A DNA stretch of 64,000 bases from assembly GCF_007830515.1 (NCBI RefSeq), contig NZ_VLKT01000011.1, forward strand, positions 1 to 64,000. The letters run 5' to 3'. Both the position numbers and the translations under genes were made by a program. Numbering within the stretch: the first letter of the stretch is position 1; each line of letters starts with the position of its first letter. The notes below the pieces were generated by a model. The model saw only the letters and a program-made list of their open reading frames with translations, had not been told where the DNA came from and did not search any database. Positions 13,643 through 22,132 of the stretch are shown piece by piece. The DNA comes from Mesorhizobium tianshanense. GTDB lineage: Bacteria > Pseudomonadota > Alphaproteobacteria > Rhizobiales > Rhizobiaceae.

Positions 13643-15879
13643 ACGATTGCTGCGCATCCACGTCGTCCCGGAACAAGGTGACGGCGGCTTCCGCCGAGAC
13701 ACTGCCCAGCTACGTCGTGCGGCCGGGTGTGACGTTTCCGGCCTGGTCGGTGGTTTCGTCGCCCGCGGTGAAGGAGGCCCTGCTGGCCATGGTCGGCTCC
13801 GACCATGTGCTTAATCGCTGGAGCGGCTATGATCCCGCCACGGATCGCGTGCGCGTTGCGTTGCTTCAGCTCTACGCCGAAGACGGACGCGCCCCGTCCA
13901 TTGGCGCGCTTGCCGAGCGCGCCGGTTTGAGCGGGACCGCCATCCGGCCTCTGTTGCAAGAGCTCCGCCGCCGCGACTTGATCGTTCTCGACGGCGAACA
14001 GATCGTCGGCGCCTATCCCTTCGCTGACCAGGATACAGGTCATCAGGTCACGCTGGACGGACGCGAACTCAACGCTATGTGCGCCGTCGACGCCCTCGGC
14101 ATCGGCGCCATGACCGGTCGCGACATAACGATCGTCTCGTGCTGCCGCCGTTGCGGCGCGCCGATCCGGATCACCACGCGGGACAAAGGGCGGGCGCTGG
14201 CCGACGTCGAACCGAAGTCGGCCGTCATGTGGCAAAGCGTCCGCTATGAAGGCGGGTGCGCTGCTAGCTCGCTGTGCGCAACGACCGCCTTTTTCTGTTC
14301 GGACGAGCATCTTTCCGCCCGGCGCGACGGACGTTCCGCCGACGAGTCGGGTTTCCGGCTGTCGACCGAGGAAGGGTTCGAGGCTGGCCGCGCCCTGTTC
14401 GGGCCGAGTCTTGCTGGACTCGATGCGCCGTCGAATAGCGCGGCGATCGCAGACCGCCCCGTCCGCAAGAACCGTGGCAATGGGGGTGCTTACGATCTCG
14501 TCGTGATCGGCGCCGGGTCAGCCGGCTTCTCGGCCGCGATCACGGCCGCCGACCAGGGTGCCCAGGTGGCGCTCATCGGTAGCGGCACAATCGGCGGTAC
14601 CTGCGTCAACATCGGCTGCGTGCCGTCGAAGACGCTGATCCGCGCCGCCGAGACGCTCCATAATGCTAGGGCGACAGCGCGCTTCGCCGGCATCACGGCC
14701 GAGGCCGAACTAACCGACTGGCGGGAAACCGTTCATCAGAAGGACGCGCTCGTTTCCGAACTGCGCCAAGCCAAGTATGTCGATCTGCTCCCCGCCTACA
14801 ACGGCATCGCCTATCGCGACGGGCCGGCGCGCCTCGTGGCCGGCGGCGTCGCGGTGGACGGAACGCATATTCCCGCCGGCAAGATCATCATCGCGACCGG
14901 CGCGCGACCGTCCGTGCCCGCCATCCCCGGCGTCGAGACCGTGCCGTATTTGACCAGCACGACGGCGCTCGACCTCGTGGCGCTGCCGCGCTCAATGCTC
15001 GTCATCGGCGGCGGCTATATAGGAGCGGAACTCGCCCAGATGTTCGCACGCGCCGGCGTCAAAGTGACGCTGGTGTGCCGGTCGCGCCTGCTCCCCGAGG
15101 CCGAGCGTGAGATCGGCGCGGCGCTGACGAGATACTTCGAAGACGAAGGGATCACCGTCGTTGCCGGTATCGCCTATCGCGCGATCCGCAAGACCGGTGG
15201 CGGCATATCGCTGACTGTCGCGCGCGACGGTCAGGACATGGCTTTCGTCGCCGATCAGGTGCTGATCACCACCGGGCGCGCGCCCAACATCGAAGGCCTT
15301 GGGCTCGCCGAGCATGGCATAGCCCTCTCGCCAAAAGGCGGTATCGTCATCGATGATCGCATGCGCACGACCCGATCCGGCATCTATGCCGCCGGCGACG
15401 TCACCGGCCGCGACCAGTTCGTCTATATGGCCGCCTATGGCGCCAAGCTCGCCGCCAGGAACGCGCTCAACGGCGACGGCCTGCGCTACGACAACAGCGC
15501 CATGCCGGCAATCGTATTTACTGATCCGCAGATGGCGAGTGTCGGATTGACGGAAGCGACGGCCCGCTCAGCCGGTCGGGACGTGCGCGTCTCGGCAATC
15601 GGTCTCGACCAGGTGCCGCGTGCGCTTGCTGCCCGCGACACCCGCGGGCTCATCAAGCTCGTCGCCGACGCTGGAAACGGTCGCCTACTGGGCGCGCATA
15701 TCTTGGCGCCGGAAGGCGCCGACAGTATCCAGACGGCGGCCCTGGCAATCCGGCACGGCCTCACCATCGACGATCTCGCGGACACGATCTTTCCCTACCT
15801 CACCACCGTCGAGGGGCTGAAGCTCGCAGCGCTGGCCTTTGACAAAGATGTAACAAAGCTGTCGTGCTGCGCCGGCTAG
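13639..15879 (+). CDS. merA: MerB-MerA fusion: organomercurial lyase joined to mercuric reductase
   Basis: A 746-residue fusion. Residues about 30-255 are an alkylmercury-lyase domain: an N-terminal winged helix (APSIGALAERAGLSGTAIRP), the catalytic ELNAMCAVDAL with C148 and D151 (equivalent to C96/D99 of R831b MerB), SCCRRCGAP with C168/C169 (near C117), and SSLCATTAFF with C213 (near C159). From about residue 283 there is a complete FAD/NADPH mercuric reductase: GAGSAGFSAA dinucleotide site, redox pair C322/C327 in GGTCVNIGCVPSK, a second Rossmann motif (VIGGGYIGAELAQ), FAD motif (YAAGDVTG) and C-terminal KLSCCAG. The MerB domain replaces the usual N-terminal HMA domain. One protein could therefore cleave the C-Hg bond and hand Hg(II) to the reductase. 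Confidence 0.93.
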   Translation: MNDCCASTSSRNKVTAASAETLPSYVVRPGVTFPAWSVVSSPAVKEALLAMVGSDHVLNRWSGYDPATDRVRVALLQLYAEDGRAPSIGALAERAGLSGTAIRPLLQELRRRDLIVLDGEQIVGAYPFADQDTGHQVTLDGRELNAMCAVDALGIGAMTGRDITIVSCCRRCGAPIRITTRDKGRALADVEPKSAVMWQSVRYEGGCAASSLCATTAFFCSDEHLSARRDGRSADESGFRLSTEEGFEAGRALFGPSLAGLDAPSNSAAIADRPVRKNRGNGGAYDLVVIGAGSAGFSAAITAADQGAQVALIGSGTIGGTCVNIGCVPSKTLIRAAETLHNARATARFAGITAEAELTDWRETVHQKDALVSELRQAKYVDLLPAYNGIAYRDGPARLVAGGVAVDGTHIPAGKIIIATGARPSVPAIPGVETVPYLTSTTALDLVALPRSMLVIGGGYIGAELAQMFARAGVKVTLVCRSRLLPEAEREIGAALTRYFEDEGITVVAGIAYRAIRKTGGGISLTVARDGQDMAFVADQVLITTGRAPNIEGLGLAEHGIALSPKGGIVIDDRMRTTRSGIYAAGDVTGRDQFVYMAAYGAKLAARNALNGDGLRYDNSAMPAIVFTDPQMASVGLTEATARSAGRDVRVSAIGLDQVPRALAARDTRGLIKLVADAGNGRLLGAHILAPEGADSIQTAALAIRHGLTIDDLADTIFPYLTTVEGLKLAALAFDKDVTKLSCCAG

Positions 15880-16043
15880 GCGTCCGAATGGAGCGACGGA
15901 GGACCTGGTGAGAGATCGGTAGTCGCCAGCTGAGGCGCAGAGCGGCCGGCTGCAGGCCCCCTGATTGAGGGCGCTATTGCGCGGCGGAAATGCTCCCCAG
16001 CCCGCCTGCCGCAATGGACGGATCACGAAACAGTGACCTCTCC

Positions 16044-16068
16044 CGGGTCGCGCGACCGAACCCTTTTT
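16044..16068 (+). terminator. Possible terminator after the mer operon
   Basis: GGTCGCGCGACC (16046-16057) is a perfect palindrome followed after six bases by TTTTT (16064-16068). It lies 165 bases beyond the merBA stop and 80 bases before the next gene. The stem is short (GGTC/GACC if a 4-base loop is kept), so this is tentative. The remaining bases of the 15880-16148 gap show nothing else. Confidence 0.3.
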
Positions 16069-16148
16069 CTCAGGTGACGCCTCTATAGGGCAACATGTGG
16101 TTTGTTGGTCCGTGACCGACTTTAACGCAGCAGCAAAGGGAACGCTCC

Positions 16149-16658
16149 GTGGAGAACCATTTTGTTCTGATCGAGGCCGCCCGTCACGGCGACCGTGGAG
16201 CTTTGGAGCGCCTGCTGGCCATCAGCCAACCGGACATTCGACGATACGCACGGTCGCAATGCACCGGGGGCACCGATGCGGACGACGCCGTCCAGGAAAC
16301 ACTTTGGCTGGTGTATCAACGCATCGGCGCACTGCGGACAGTCACATCGTTTTCGGCCTGGGTCTTCTCGATCGTCCGGCGGGAATGCAACCGCTTGTGG
16401 CGACAGATGAACGGCCGGACCGAATTACTGGCGGACGACCATCCGGCCTTCGTGTATCGGCCGGAGCCGGAATTGCGCGAGGATTTAATCGCGGCAATCC
16501 ATTCGCTGCCAGACAGGTACCGCGAGGTGGTCGTGCTGCGGGATATTCGGGAGTTCTCGATCGGCGAGATCGCGATCGAACTCCGCCTGTCACGCGAGGC
16601 CGTCAAGAGCCGAATTCACCGGGCGCGGCTGATAATCCGCGAATATCTCGAGGACTAA
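16149..16658 (+). CDS. ECF sigma-70 factor without an adjacent anti-sigma gene
   Basis: 169 residues with GTG start at 16149 and AAAGGGAA upstream. Region 2: DADDAVQETLWLVYQRIGAL and FSAWVFSIVRRECNRLWRQM. Region 4: LPDRYREVVVLRDIREFSIG and LSREAVKSRIHRARLIIREYL. Both domains are complete. No NrsF, ChrR or zinc-finger anti-sigma gene follows. The next gene encodes a cysteine peptidase-like protein after a 246-base spacer in which I see no convincing gene. The mer genes separate it from the orphan nrsF at 11389, which could be its original partner; that is inference. Confidence 0.88.
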   Translation: MENHFVLIEAARHGDRGALERLLAISQPDIRRYARSQCTGGTDADDAVQETLWLVYQRIGALRTVTSFSAWVFSIVRRECNRLWRQMNGRTELLADDHPAFVYRPEPELREDLIAAIHSLPDRYREVVVLRDIREFSIGEIAIELRLSREAVKSRIHRARLIIREYLED

Positions 16659-16904
16659 GAATGCCGAGCTCCGGGCAATCTCTGCGGCGAATGACCCTTC
16701 GTGCCCACAGCAGGAAGAAGAGAGCCGTAAGCGCTTGTGTGCGCTCGGCGACCCACAGAAGCGTGGCGAACCTCGTCGCAGGTCGTGAAGGTTGCGCTAA
16801 GCGAGATATGCAGCGTTTCCCCCGGCCTGGGATCGCGCAAACCGCGCGCCGAAGCAGCGCCTTGGACCCGAAACCAAGACCGTTCGTCGGCGGAAGGGAT
16901 TGAA

Positions 16905-17681
16905 ATGAACCGTCTGTCGCGCGAGGTCGGCGCTCTACTGTCGCGTTACCTCAGTGCAAGGGCGCGTGGCCCCTACCCTCATCCGGCCGCGGATCTCGAA
17001 GCGATGCGCGAGCTGCTGCAGCCCGCGGATGTCATTTTGGTCGAAGGGGACCGTCGCATCAGCGGCGCCATCAAATATCTCACTCAGTCAACATGGTCTC
17101 ACGCGGCGCTCTTTGTGGGCGAGCGCGGTGGCGTCGATTCGGAAGGGCGCGTTCGTGCTCTCGCTGAGGCTGACACAGAGCATGGGATACGAGCATTTCC
17201 CCTTGATGAGCTCAAGGGCTACCACCTTCGGATCTGTCGGCCAGCCGCGCTTGCCCCGGAGGACGCGCTCCGCGTGATCGGCTACGTGCTGGCCAGAGTC
17301 GGCGACCGATACGATCTCAAGAATGTAGTCGACCTTGCACGCTATCTATTGCCGACGCCGCCGGTGCCGACCCCTTGGAGAAGACGCATGCTTGCATTGG
17401 GCAGTGGCGACCCGACGCGAGCCATATGCTCGACGCTGATTGCCCAGGCTTTCCAGTCGGTTGGCTTTCCAATTCTTCCCGTGATCAGCGCTGAGGCAGG
17501 CTCCGCACCGGACTGTCGCGATTGTGTGCGCGAAATCTATCACATTCGCCACCATAGCCTTTTCGTGCCGCGGGACTTCGACGTGTCGCCATACTTTTCC
17601 GTGATCAAGCCATCATTGATGCAACCGGTCGACTACCGGACCTTGACCTGGGCAAAGGACGATCAGATGGTAGGTTTGTGA
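16905..17681 (+). CDS. YiiX-like permuted NlpC/P60 (papain-like amidase) protein
   Basis: 258 residues from ATG 16905, which has AAGGGA upstream. It has the circularly permuted NlpC/P60 arrangement: ADVILVEGDRRISGAIKYLT then catalytic histidine H66 in STWSHAALFVGE, and the nucleophile C175 much later in TRAICSTLIAQAF. Related proteins (YiiX/YaeF group) act on lipid or peptide amides; here the substrate is unknown. No signal peptide or membrane helix is obvious. The C-terminal 80 residues (VPRDFDVSPYFSVIKP) are conserved in alphaproteobacterial members as far as I recall. It lies between two sigma genes and may be co-transcribed with either. Confidence 0.75.
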   Translation: MNRLSREVGALLSRYLSARARGPYPHPAADLEAMRELLQPADVILVEGDRRISGAIKYLTQSTWSHAALFVGERGGVDSEGRVRALAEADTEHGIRAFPLDELKGYHLRICRPAALAPEDALRVIGYVLARVGDRYDLKNVVDLARYLLPTPPVPTPWRRRMLALGSGDPTRAICSTLIAQAFQSVGFPILPVISAEAGSAPDCRDCVREIYHIRHHSLFVPRDFDVSPYFSVIKPSLMQPVDYRTLTWAKDDQMVGL

Positions 17682-17913
17682 TGCCCTCGCTGTGCTTTTC
17701 TCTTGCGAAGCATCCCGGTCTTGGTTCCGACCACCATGTGGTCGGTGCGGAGGACGGGCTCGGGACCGCGCATGCCCCTGCGGTACAGTCGGGCTTGGGT
17801 CAGACGCGCAGCCCTGATCGACTCTTCGTCAGGCTAGGTCTGCGCCGGCCGGCCCCCGGGCAGGAGTCATGTAGGCGCTTGCCCCTTAACCCTCTGCTGA
17901 GGTCCGCGTCCCG

Positions 17914-18477
17914 ATGACCGACGGGAACAGCCAGCGCCTCACCGATCTCATGCGGTCATCCCAAGATGGTGACGGCAAAGCCTACCTCGAGTTGCTTCGA
18001 GCGATCACGCCGATGCTGCGGGCCACGGCACGTCGGCAGCTCCCGGTCTATAATCGGCAGGACATGGAAGATGTCGTACAGGACATCCTCATGTCGCTGC
18101 ACGCCGCCCGGGCAACCTACGACCCGGAGCGGCCATTCATACCCTGGCTGATGGGAATCGCCCGAAACCGCATTGCCGATGCGGTTCGCCGCTATGCCCG
18201 GCAAGCAGCGCACGAGCAGGTAGTCGAGATCGTACCCGAAACTTTTTTTGATCCCGGAGCGAATATGTCAGCGGAAGTGTACCGCGATCCCGAGGCGTTG
18301 CGGCGGGCAATTGATGGTCTGCCCCACCAGCAACGCCGGGCGATGGAGTTGCTGAAGCTGCGTGAGATGTCCTTGAAGGAGGCCGCAGCTGTCAGCGGCA
18401 CGAGCGTCGGCGCTCTGAAGATCGCCGTGCACAGAGCCGTGGGAACGTTGCGTGAGGTGCTGAGCAAAGGGACTTGA
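17914..18477 (+). CDS. sigF: SigF-type ECF sigma factor
   Basis: 187 residues. Region 2 is about residues 48-97 (DMEDVVQDILMSLHAARATYD, then RPFIPWLMGIARNRIADAVR) and region 4 about 130-183 (LPHQQRRAMELLKLREMS, TSVGALKIAVHRAVGTLREV). The RPFIPWLMGIARNRIAD pattern and the directly following nrsF gene mark the Caulobacter SigF group, which responds to chromate, cadmium and oxidative stress. It overlaps nrsF by 4 bases. Five GTAACY-N16-CGAA motifs in this window are its probable targets. No such motif precedes sigF itself, so it may be read from an upstream promoter. Confidence 0.9.
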   Translation: MTDGNSQRLTDLMRSSQDGDGKAYLELLRAITPMLRATARRQLPVYNRQDMEDVVQDILMSLHAARATYDPERPFIPWLMGIARNRIADAVRRYARQAAHEQVVEIVPETFFDPGANMSAEVYRDPEALRRAIDGLPHQQRRAMELLKLREMSLKEAAAVSGTSVGALKIAVHRAVGTLREVLSKGT

Positions 18478-19136
18478 ACTTGGAAACGGATGATCTGATC
18501 GAGCGCCTGGCGACGCGCCACAAGCCGATCCGCCGTTTGCCGCCCCCGCGGAAACGGGCTTTGTACTGGCTTCTGATTGCACTGTGCGGCGTGGCAGCCG
18601 TTGTGGTGCTGATGTCGCCGCGGGACGATCTGGCCGCAAAGCTAACCGATACCCGGTTCTTGATCGAAGAGCTGGCCGCGCTCGCCACCGCGGTGGCAGC
18701 GGCGTTCTCCGCGTTCTGCCTGATCGTTCCCGGCCACAGTCGAGCCGTGGCCTTGCTCCCCGCGCCACCGTTAGTCATATGGCTGGGTAGCCTCGGACAT
18801 GGATGCTGGCAGGCTTGGCTCAGCTTCGGCGACGAGGCCTGGCGGCTCTCGCCCGAGTGGGTCTGTTTACCGGCAATTGCGGTAGTCGGCGCGATACCAG
18901 CGTTGACGATGGTCGCGATGCTTCAGAAGGGCGCGCCGATCGCCCCACGAATGACTGTGATGCTGGGCGCGCTGGCGGCCGCAGCTCTTGGAAACGTCGG
19001 GTTGCGCCTGTTCCATCCTCAGGATGCCAGTCTCATGGTTCTTGTCTGGCAATTCGGAAGCGTGGCGCTCCTGTCTCTGCTTGCAGGTTGGGGCGGCCGT
19101 CAGGTACTGGCCTGGCGGCACGTCGGGAACGCCTGA
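18474..19136 (+). CDS. nrsF: NrsF (DUF1109) membrane anti-sigma factor of SigF
   Basis: 220 residues with six predicted helices. A polar N-terminus (ETDDLIERLATRHKPIRRLP) is followed by YWLLIALCGVAAVVVLMSP and further segments. A cysteine in SAFCLIVPGHSRAVALLP and one in WVCLPAIAVVGAIPAL lie at places comparable with the paired cysteines implicated in metal sensing by Caulobacter NrsF. The start is probably TTG 18474, overlapping the sigF stop (TTGA) with AAAGGGAC before it; TTG 18480 is an alternative. It inhibits SigF by membrane sequestration. Confidence 0.88.
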   Translation: MNLETDDLIERLATRHKPIRRLPPPRKRALYWLLIALCGVAAVVVLMSPRDDLAAKLTDTRFLIEELAALATAVAAAFSAFCLIVPGHSRAVALLPAPPLVIWLGSLGHGCWQAWLSFGDEAWRLSPEWVCLPAIAVVGAIPALTMVAMLQKGAPIAPRMTVMLGALAAAALGNVGLRLFHPQDASLMVLVWQFGSVALLSLLAGWGGRQVLAWRHVGNA

Positions 19137-19232
19137 ACCAGATCAGCAGCACGTGCTCGCCGGCGGCAACTGCTCAGCCGAAGATCACTCGCCCTTTCCA
19201 ACCGGAGTGCGGCAGCGTCGCTGCCCGGTGAT

Positions 19233-19258
19233 GTAACTTTCCGTCTTTGACACGCGAA
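19233..19258 (+). promoter_or_regulatory. Sigma-F-type promoter of the DUF3047-cyclase operon
   Basis: GTAACT (19233-19238), 16 bases, CGAA (19255-19258), about 40 bases before the DUF3047 start. Same layout as the other four. Confidence 0.8.
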
Positions 19259-19298
19259 CTAACCTACAGACCTCCATGATCGTGGCGGGGGCGGAGCA

Positions 19299-19973
19299 GT
19301 GAAGCGAGGAGATACGACGTTGAGGCTGATTTGCATGCTCCTGTCTGTCATCGTCGTGAACTTCCCGCTTGCGCGAGCGGCCGGCCAGGACATCCCGGTT
19401 GGCTCTTTTTCGCGTGGTTCGCTCTCGGACTGGAGCAGCCGCTCCTTCAAGGGCGAGACAAGGTACGAACTCGTCGAGGATGCCAGTCTGCGAACCGTCG
19501 TGCTCGAGGCAGCGACGAATGCCGCAGCGTCGGGCCGCTACCGAACGATCAGGATCGATCTGACAAAAACACCGTTCCTCAACTGGTCGTGGAAAGTGAC
19601 TGGCATATTCCCGGGTATCGACGAAGGGCAAAAATCGGGTGACGACTTCCCCGCGCGGATCTACGTCGTCGTCGAGCGCGGCCTGCTCGGAACCCGGTCT
19701 CTCGCCCTCAACTACGTATGGGCGAGCCAACATGGCGCGGGAAGCGAGTGGCCAAGCCCCTACACGGCTCAAGTCCGCCTGATCGCGGTCGATAGCGGGC
19801 AAAAGGGGCTCGGCTCCTGGGTCCAATACAAGCGCAACGTTCAAGACGACCTGCGGAGGGTCTTCGGCGAGGAGATCGGTGAGATCGATGCGGTTGCGAT
19901 CATGACGGATGCCGACGATCACAAGGGACGCGCACAGACCTTCTACGGAGACATCTGGTTCAGTCCGGAATGA
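19299..19973 (+). CDS. DUF3047 periplasmic protein
   Basis: About 224 residues with an N-terminal signal (LICMLLSVIVVNFPLARAAG). Conserved DUF3047 features follow: the WSWKV tryptophan motif in FLNWSWKVTGIFPG, DDFPARIYVVVERG, LNYVWASQHGAG and the C-terminal AIMTDADDHKGRAQTFYGDI. GTG 19299 gives the longest frame, but TTG 19320 has a better spaced GAGGAG and a cleaner signal peptide, so the true start may be there. Function is unknown; DUF3047 genes often accompany redox or metal-stress genes. It lies just behind a sigma-F promoter and is followed after 79 bases by a cyclase gene. Confidence 0.85.
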   Translation: MKRGDTTLRLICMLLSVIVVNFPLARAAGQDIPVGSFSRGSLSDWSSRSFKGETRYELVEDASLRTVVLEAATNAAASGRYRTIRIDLTKTPFLNWSWKVTGIFPGIDEGQKSGDDFPARIYVVVERGLLGTRSLALNYVWASQHGAGSEWPSPYTAQVRLIAVDSGQKGLGSWVQYKRNVQDDLRRVFGEEIGEIDAVAIMTDADDHKGRAQTFYGDIWFSPE

Positions 19974-20052
19974 TGAACGCCACCCCGTCTTCGCTCAGGG
20001 AGCAGATCGCTCCGACAGGGTGACGCGTGTCCGACTGGCGACGGAGCAATAC

Positions 20053-22104
20053 ATGCGGGTAAAGGTCAGCGTCGCCATTTCGGTTTTCCTGCTGTGCTGC
20101 ATTGCCGTCAGCGCGATAGCGGTGCATGTCCTGTGGCGGCGAACTGCCGACAGCAACAGTCGTCTTCTCGTGGCGACCCTCGACCACCAGATCACCGAAA
20201 CCGTGCGCAACGAAGTGGCGGGACGCATCGAAAGCGCGGAAGCGGCGTTCGGTGCGGTTCGCACAATCTTCCTTCAGAACGTGATCGAGACGAGAGAGGC
20301 CGATAAACGCGAGTTCGTTTTCCTGTCTCAACTGCAGGCGCAGCCTTCGCTTTCGTGGGTCGCTTTCGGATGGCCCGATTCGACCTTCTTCGCCTCGCAT
20401 AAGCTTGGCGACGGCGAACTGGAAATGATGGAGATTTACCCCAAGGAGGGCGCTTGGACCCGGCGCATCGACCGCTACAAGGTCGTGCAGGGCGACATCG
20501 AGTTCTACCAGCGGAAGTTCGAGTCCACCGACTACGTCGTTACTGACCACGCCTGGTATCAACAGGCCATCAACGCCAATGCGCCCGCGTGGTTCATCGT
20601 CACCGAGCACCCAGTCGCCACACGCACAGCGGCCGCCTTCGCCGGCCCCATCGACGTCTACCAAAGACGTCAGGGCGTGCTCGCCACGATGGTCGAACTC
20701 GATCGTCTCTCACGCTTCCTCGGCTCCCTTCAGGTTGCTCGCACCGGAGCCGCCTTCATCATGTCGTCCGGAGGCGACATCGTAGCCGGCCCAGACAAGA
20801 CAGCCGACGAAGTCAATGGCGCCGATCTTGGCGGTCACCCCCTTTTTGGGGTCGCGCGTCAGCTCGGACAGCGTCTGGCGAGCCGCACGGAGGCCGGATC
20901 CGACGAGGCGATCAGGGTGAGCATCGTCGACGAGAGTGTGTCGTACAACGTCACCCTTACGCCGATCGACTTCCTCGACTGGCATGTTGCCGTCATCATT
21001 CCAGAAGCCGAGTTTCTTGCCGAGATCGATCGCACCACGGCCCGCCTGGCCTTCACGTTGCTGGCGCTCGTTGTAGTGGCGGGCATCGTGTCGGTGACGA
21101 TTGCACACCGTCTTCTAACCGAGCCCCTTCGCGCGGTCGTTGAGGACCTGCGAGCTGTCGAGACCTTCGAACTGAACCGCATTGCGAAACGGCGTTCATG
21201 GCTGATCGAACTCGACACGCTTTCCGCCGCATTGGTTCGCATGGCAACCGGACTGAGCGCGTTCGCGAAATACATTCCCACCGATCTCGTCCGGACGCTG
21301 GTGACGGAGGGCATCGAGGCAAGACCCGGCGGGGAAATGAAGCCCCTCACCATACTTTTCGCCGACATCGCGGGATTTACCGGGATGTCCGAACGGCTCG
21401 GCAAGGATATCGTACCGGTGATCAGTGGCTACCTTGACCTCGCCTCGCAGGCGATCGAAACCGAAGGCGGCACCATCGACAAGTTCATTGGCGACGCCGT
21501 GATGGCCTTCTGGGGCGCTCCGCGCGGAAGAGACGATCACGCCATTGCCGCTTGCAGGGCAGCGCTGGGAATCTGCCGGGCCGTGGCGCTCAAGGGACCG
21601 AGAGACGATGCGGGCAATGCGCTCATTGTCCGGATCGGGATCAACAGCGGGGTCGCCCTCGTCGGCAATATCGGGTCCGCCACGCACCTTAGCTATACCG
21701 CCATCGGCGACGCCGTGAACGTGGCAAGCAGGCTCGAAACCGCCAACAAGCTCTACGGGACAGGCATCATAATGGGAGAAGAGGTCCGGAAGGCTGCTGG
21801 CCCCAACATCATAGTGCGCGAGCTCGATCGCATCGCCGTCTACGGCCGCGAAGGTGGCATCGCGATTTTCGAGCTTGTCGGCTTGTCCGGGGAGAAGCGG
21901 CCGTCATGGATCGATTCGTATGAAACGGGTCTGGAGCTTTACAGGGCGAGAAGGTGGTGCGATGCGGAGAGCAAGTTCCGGGAGACTCTGGCGGCCCGCG
22001 GCGATGATCCTTCATCTCGCCGGATGATCGCTCGTTGCCGTGCGCTGCAGGAGCAATCTCCCGATGAGACCTGGCAGCCGATCACAGTCATGGAGTCCAA
22101 ATAG
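20053..22104 (+). CDS. Membrane-bound class III adenylate/guanylate cyclase with extracellular sensor
   Basis: 683 residues: membrane helix (VAISVFLLCCIAVSAIAVHVLW), a periplasmic double-Cache-like sensor of about 310 residues, a second helix (LAFTLLALVVVAGIVSVTI), a short HAMP-like linker and a class III cyclase domain. Metal-binding aspartates are in ILFADIAGFTGMSE and GDAVMAFWGAP, and the glycine-rich GIGINSGVALVGNIGS region and the AIGDAVNVASRLE base/ribose site are present. A TPR-like tail follows. ATG 20053 with GGAG starts directly before helix 1. It probably makes cAMP on sensing a periplasmic signal. It follows DUF3047 on the same strand and is likely in the same sigma-F-driven unit. 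Confidence 0.88.
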   Translation: MRVKVSVAISVFLLCCIAVSAIAVHVLWRRTADSNSRLLVATLDHQITETVRNEVAGRIESAEAAFGAVRTIFLQNVIETREADKREFVFLSQLQAQPSLSWVAFGWPDSTFFASHKLGDGELEMMEIYPKEGAWTRRIDRYKVVQGDIEFYQRKFESTDYVVTDHAWYQQAINANAPAWFIVTEHPVATRTAAAFAGPIDVYQRRQGVLATMVELDRLSRFLGSLQVARTGAAFIMSSGGDIVAGPDKTADEVNGADLGGHPLFGVARQLGQRLASRTEAGSDEAIRVSIVDESVSYNVTLTPIDFLDWHVAVIIPEAEFLAEIDRTTARLAFTLLALVVVAGIVSVTIAHRLLTEPLRAVVEDLRAVETFELNRIAKRRSWLIELDTLSAALVRMATGLSAFAKYIPTDLVRTLVTEGIEARPGGEMKPLTILFADIAGFTGMSERLGKDIVPVISGYLDLASQAIETEGGTIDKFIGDAVMAFWGAPRGRDDHAIAACRAALGICRAVALKGPRDDAGNALIVRIGINSGVALVGNIGSATHLSYTAIGDAVNVASRLETANKLYGTGIIMGEEVRKAAGPNIIVRELDRIAVYGREGGIAIFELVGLSGEKRPSWIDSYETGLELYRARRWCDAESKFRETLAARGDDPSSRRMIARCRALQEQSPDETWQPITVMESK

Positions 22105-22132
22105 ATGTCGAGGCAGCGGGCTTTCGGCCTGC

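Noticed and set aside
16032..16059. Possible sigma-F promoter GTGACC...CGAA before the ECF sigma gene at 16149
   Set aside because: The spacer is 18 bases and the -35 is GTGACC instead of GTAACC, so it does not fit the shared pattern.
16659..16904. Possible small anti-sigma gene after the ECF sigma at 16149
   Set aside because: No start codon with a ribosome site and no membrane helix or zinc-finger pattern in any frame.
17678..17917. Small plus-strand frame of 79 codons between the YiiX-like gene and sigF
   Set aside because: No domain, a composition like the other shadows, and it overlaps the sigF start. Treated as intergenic.
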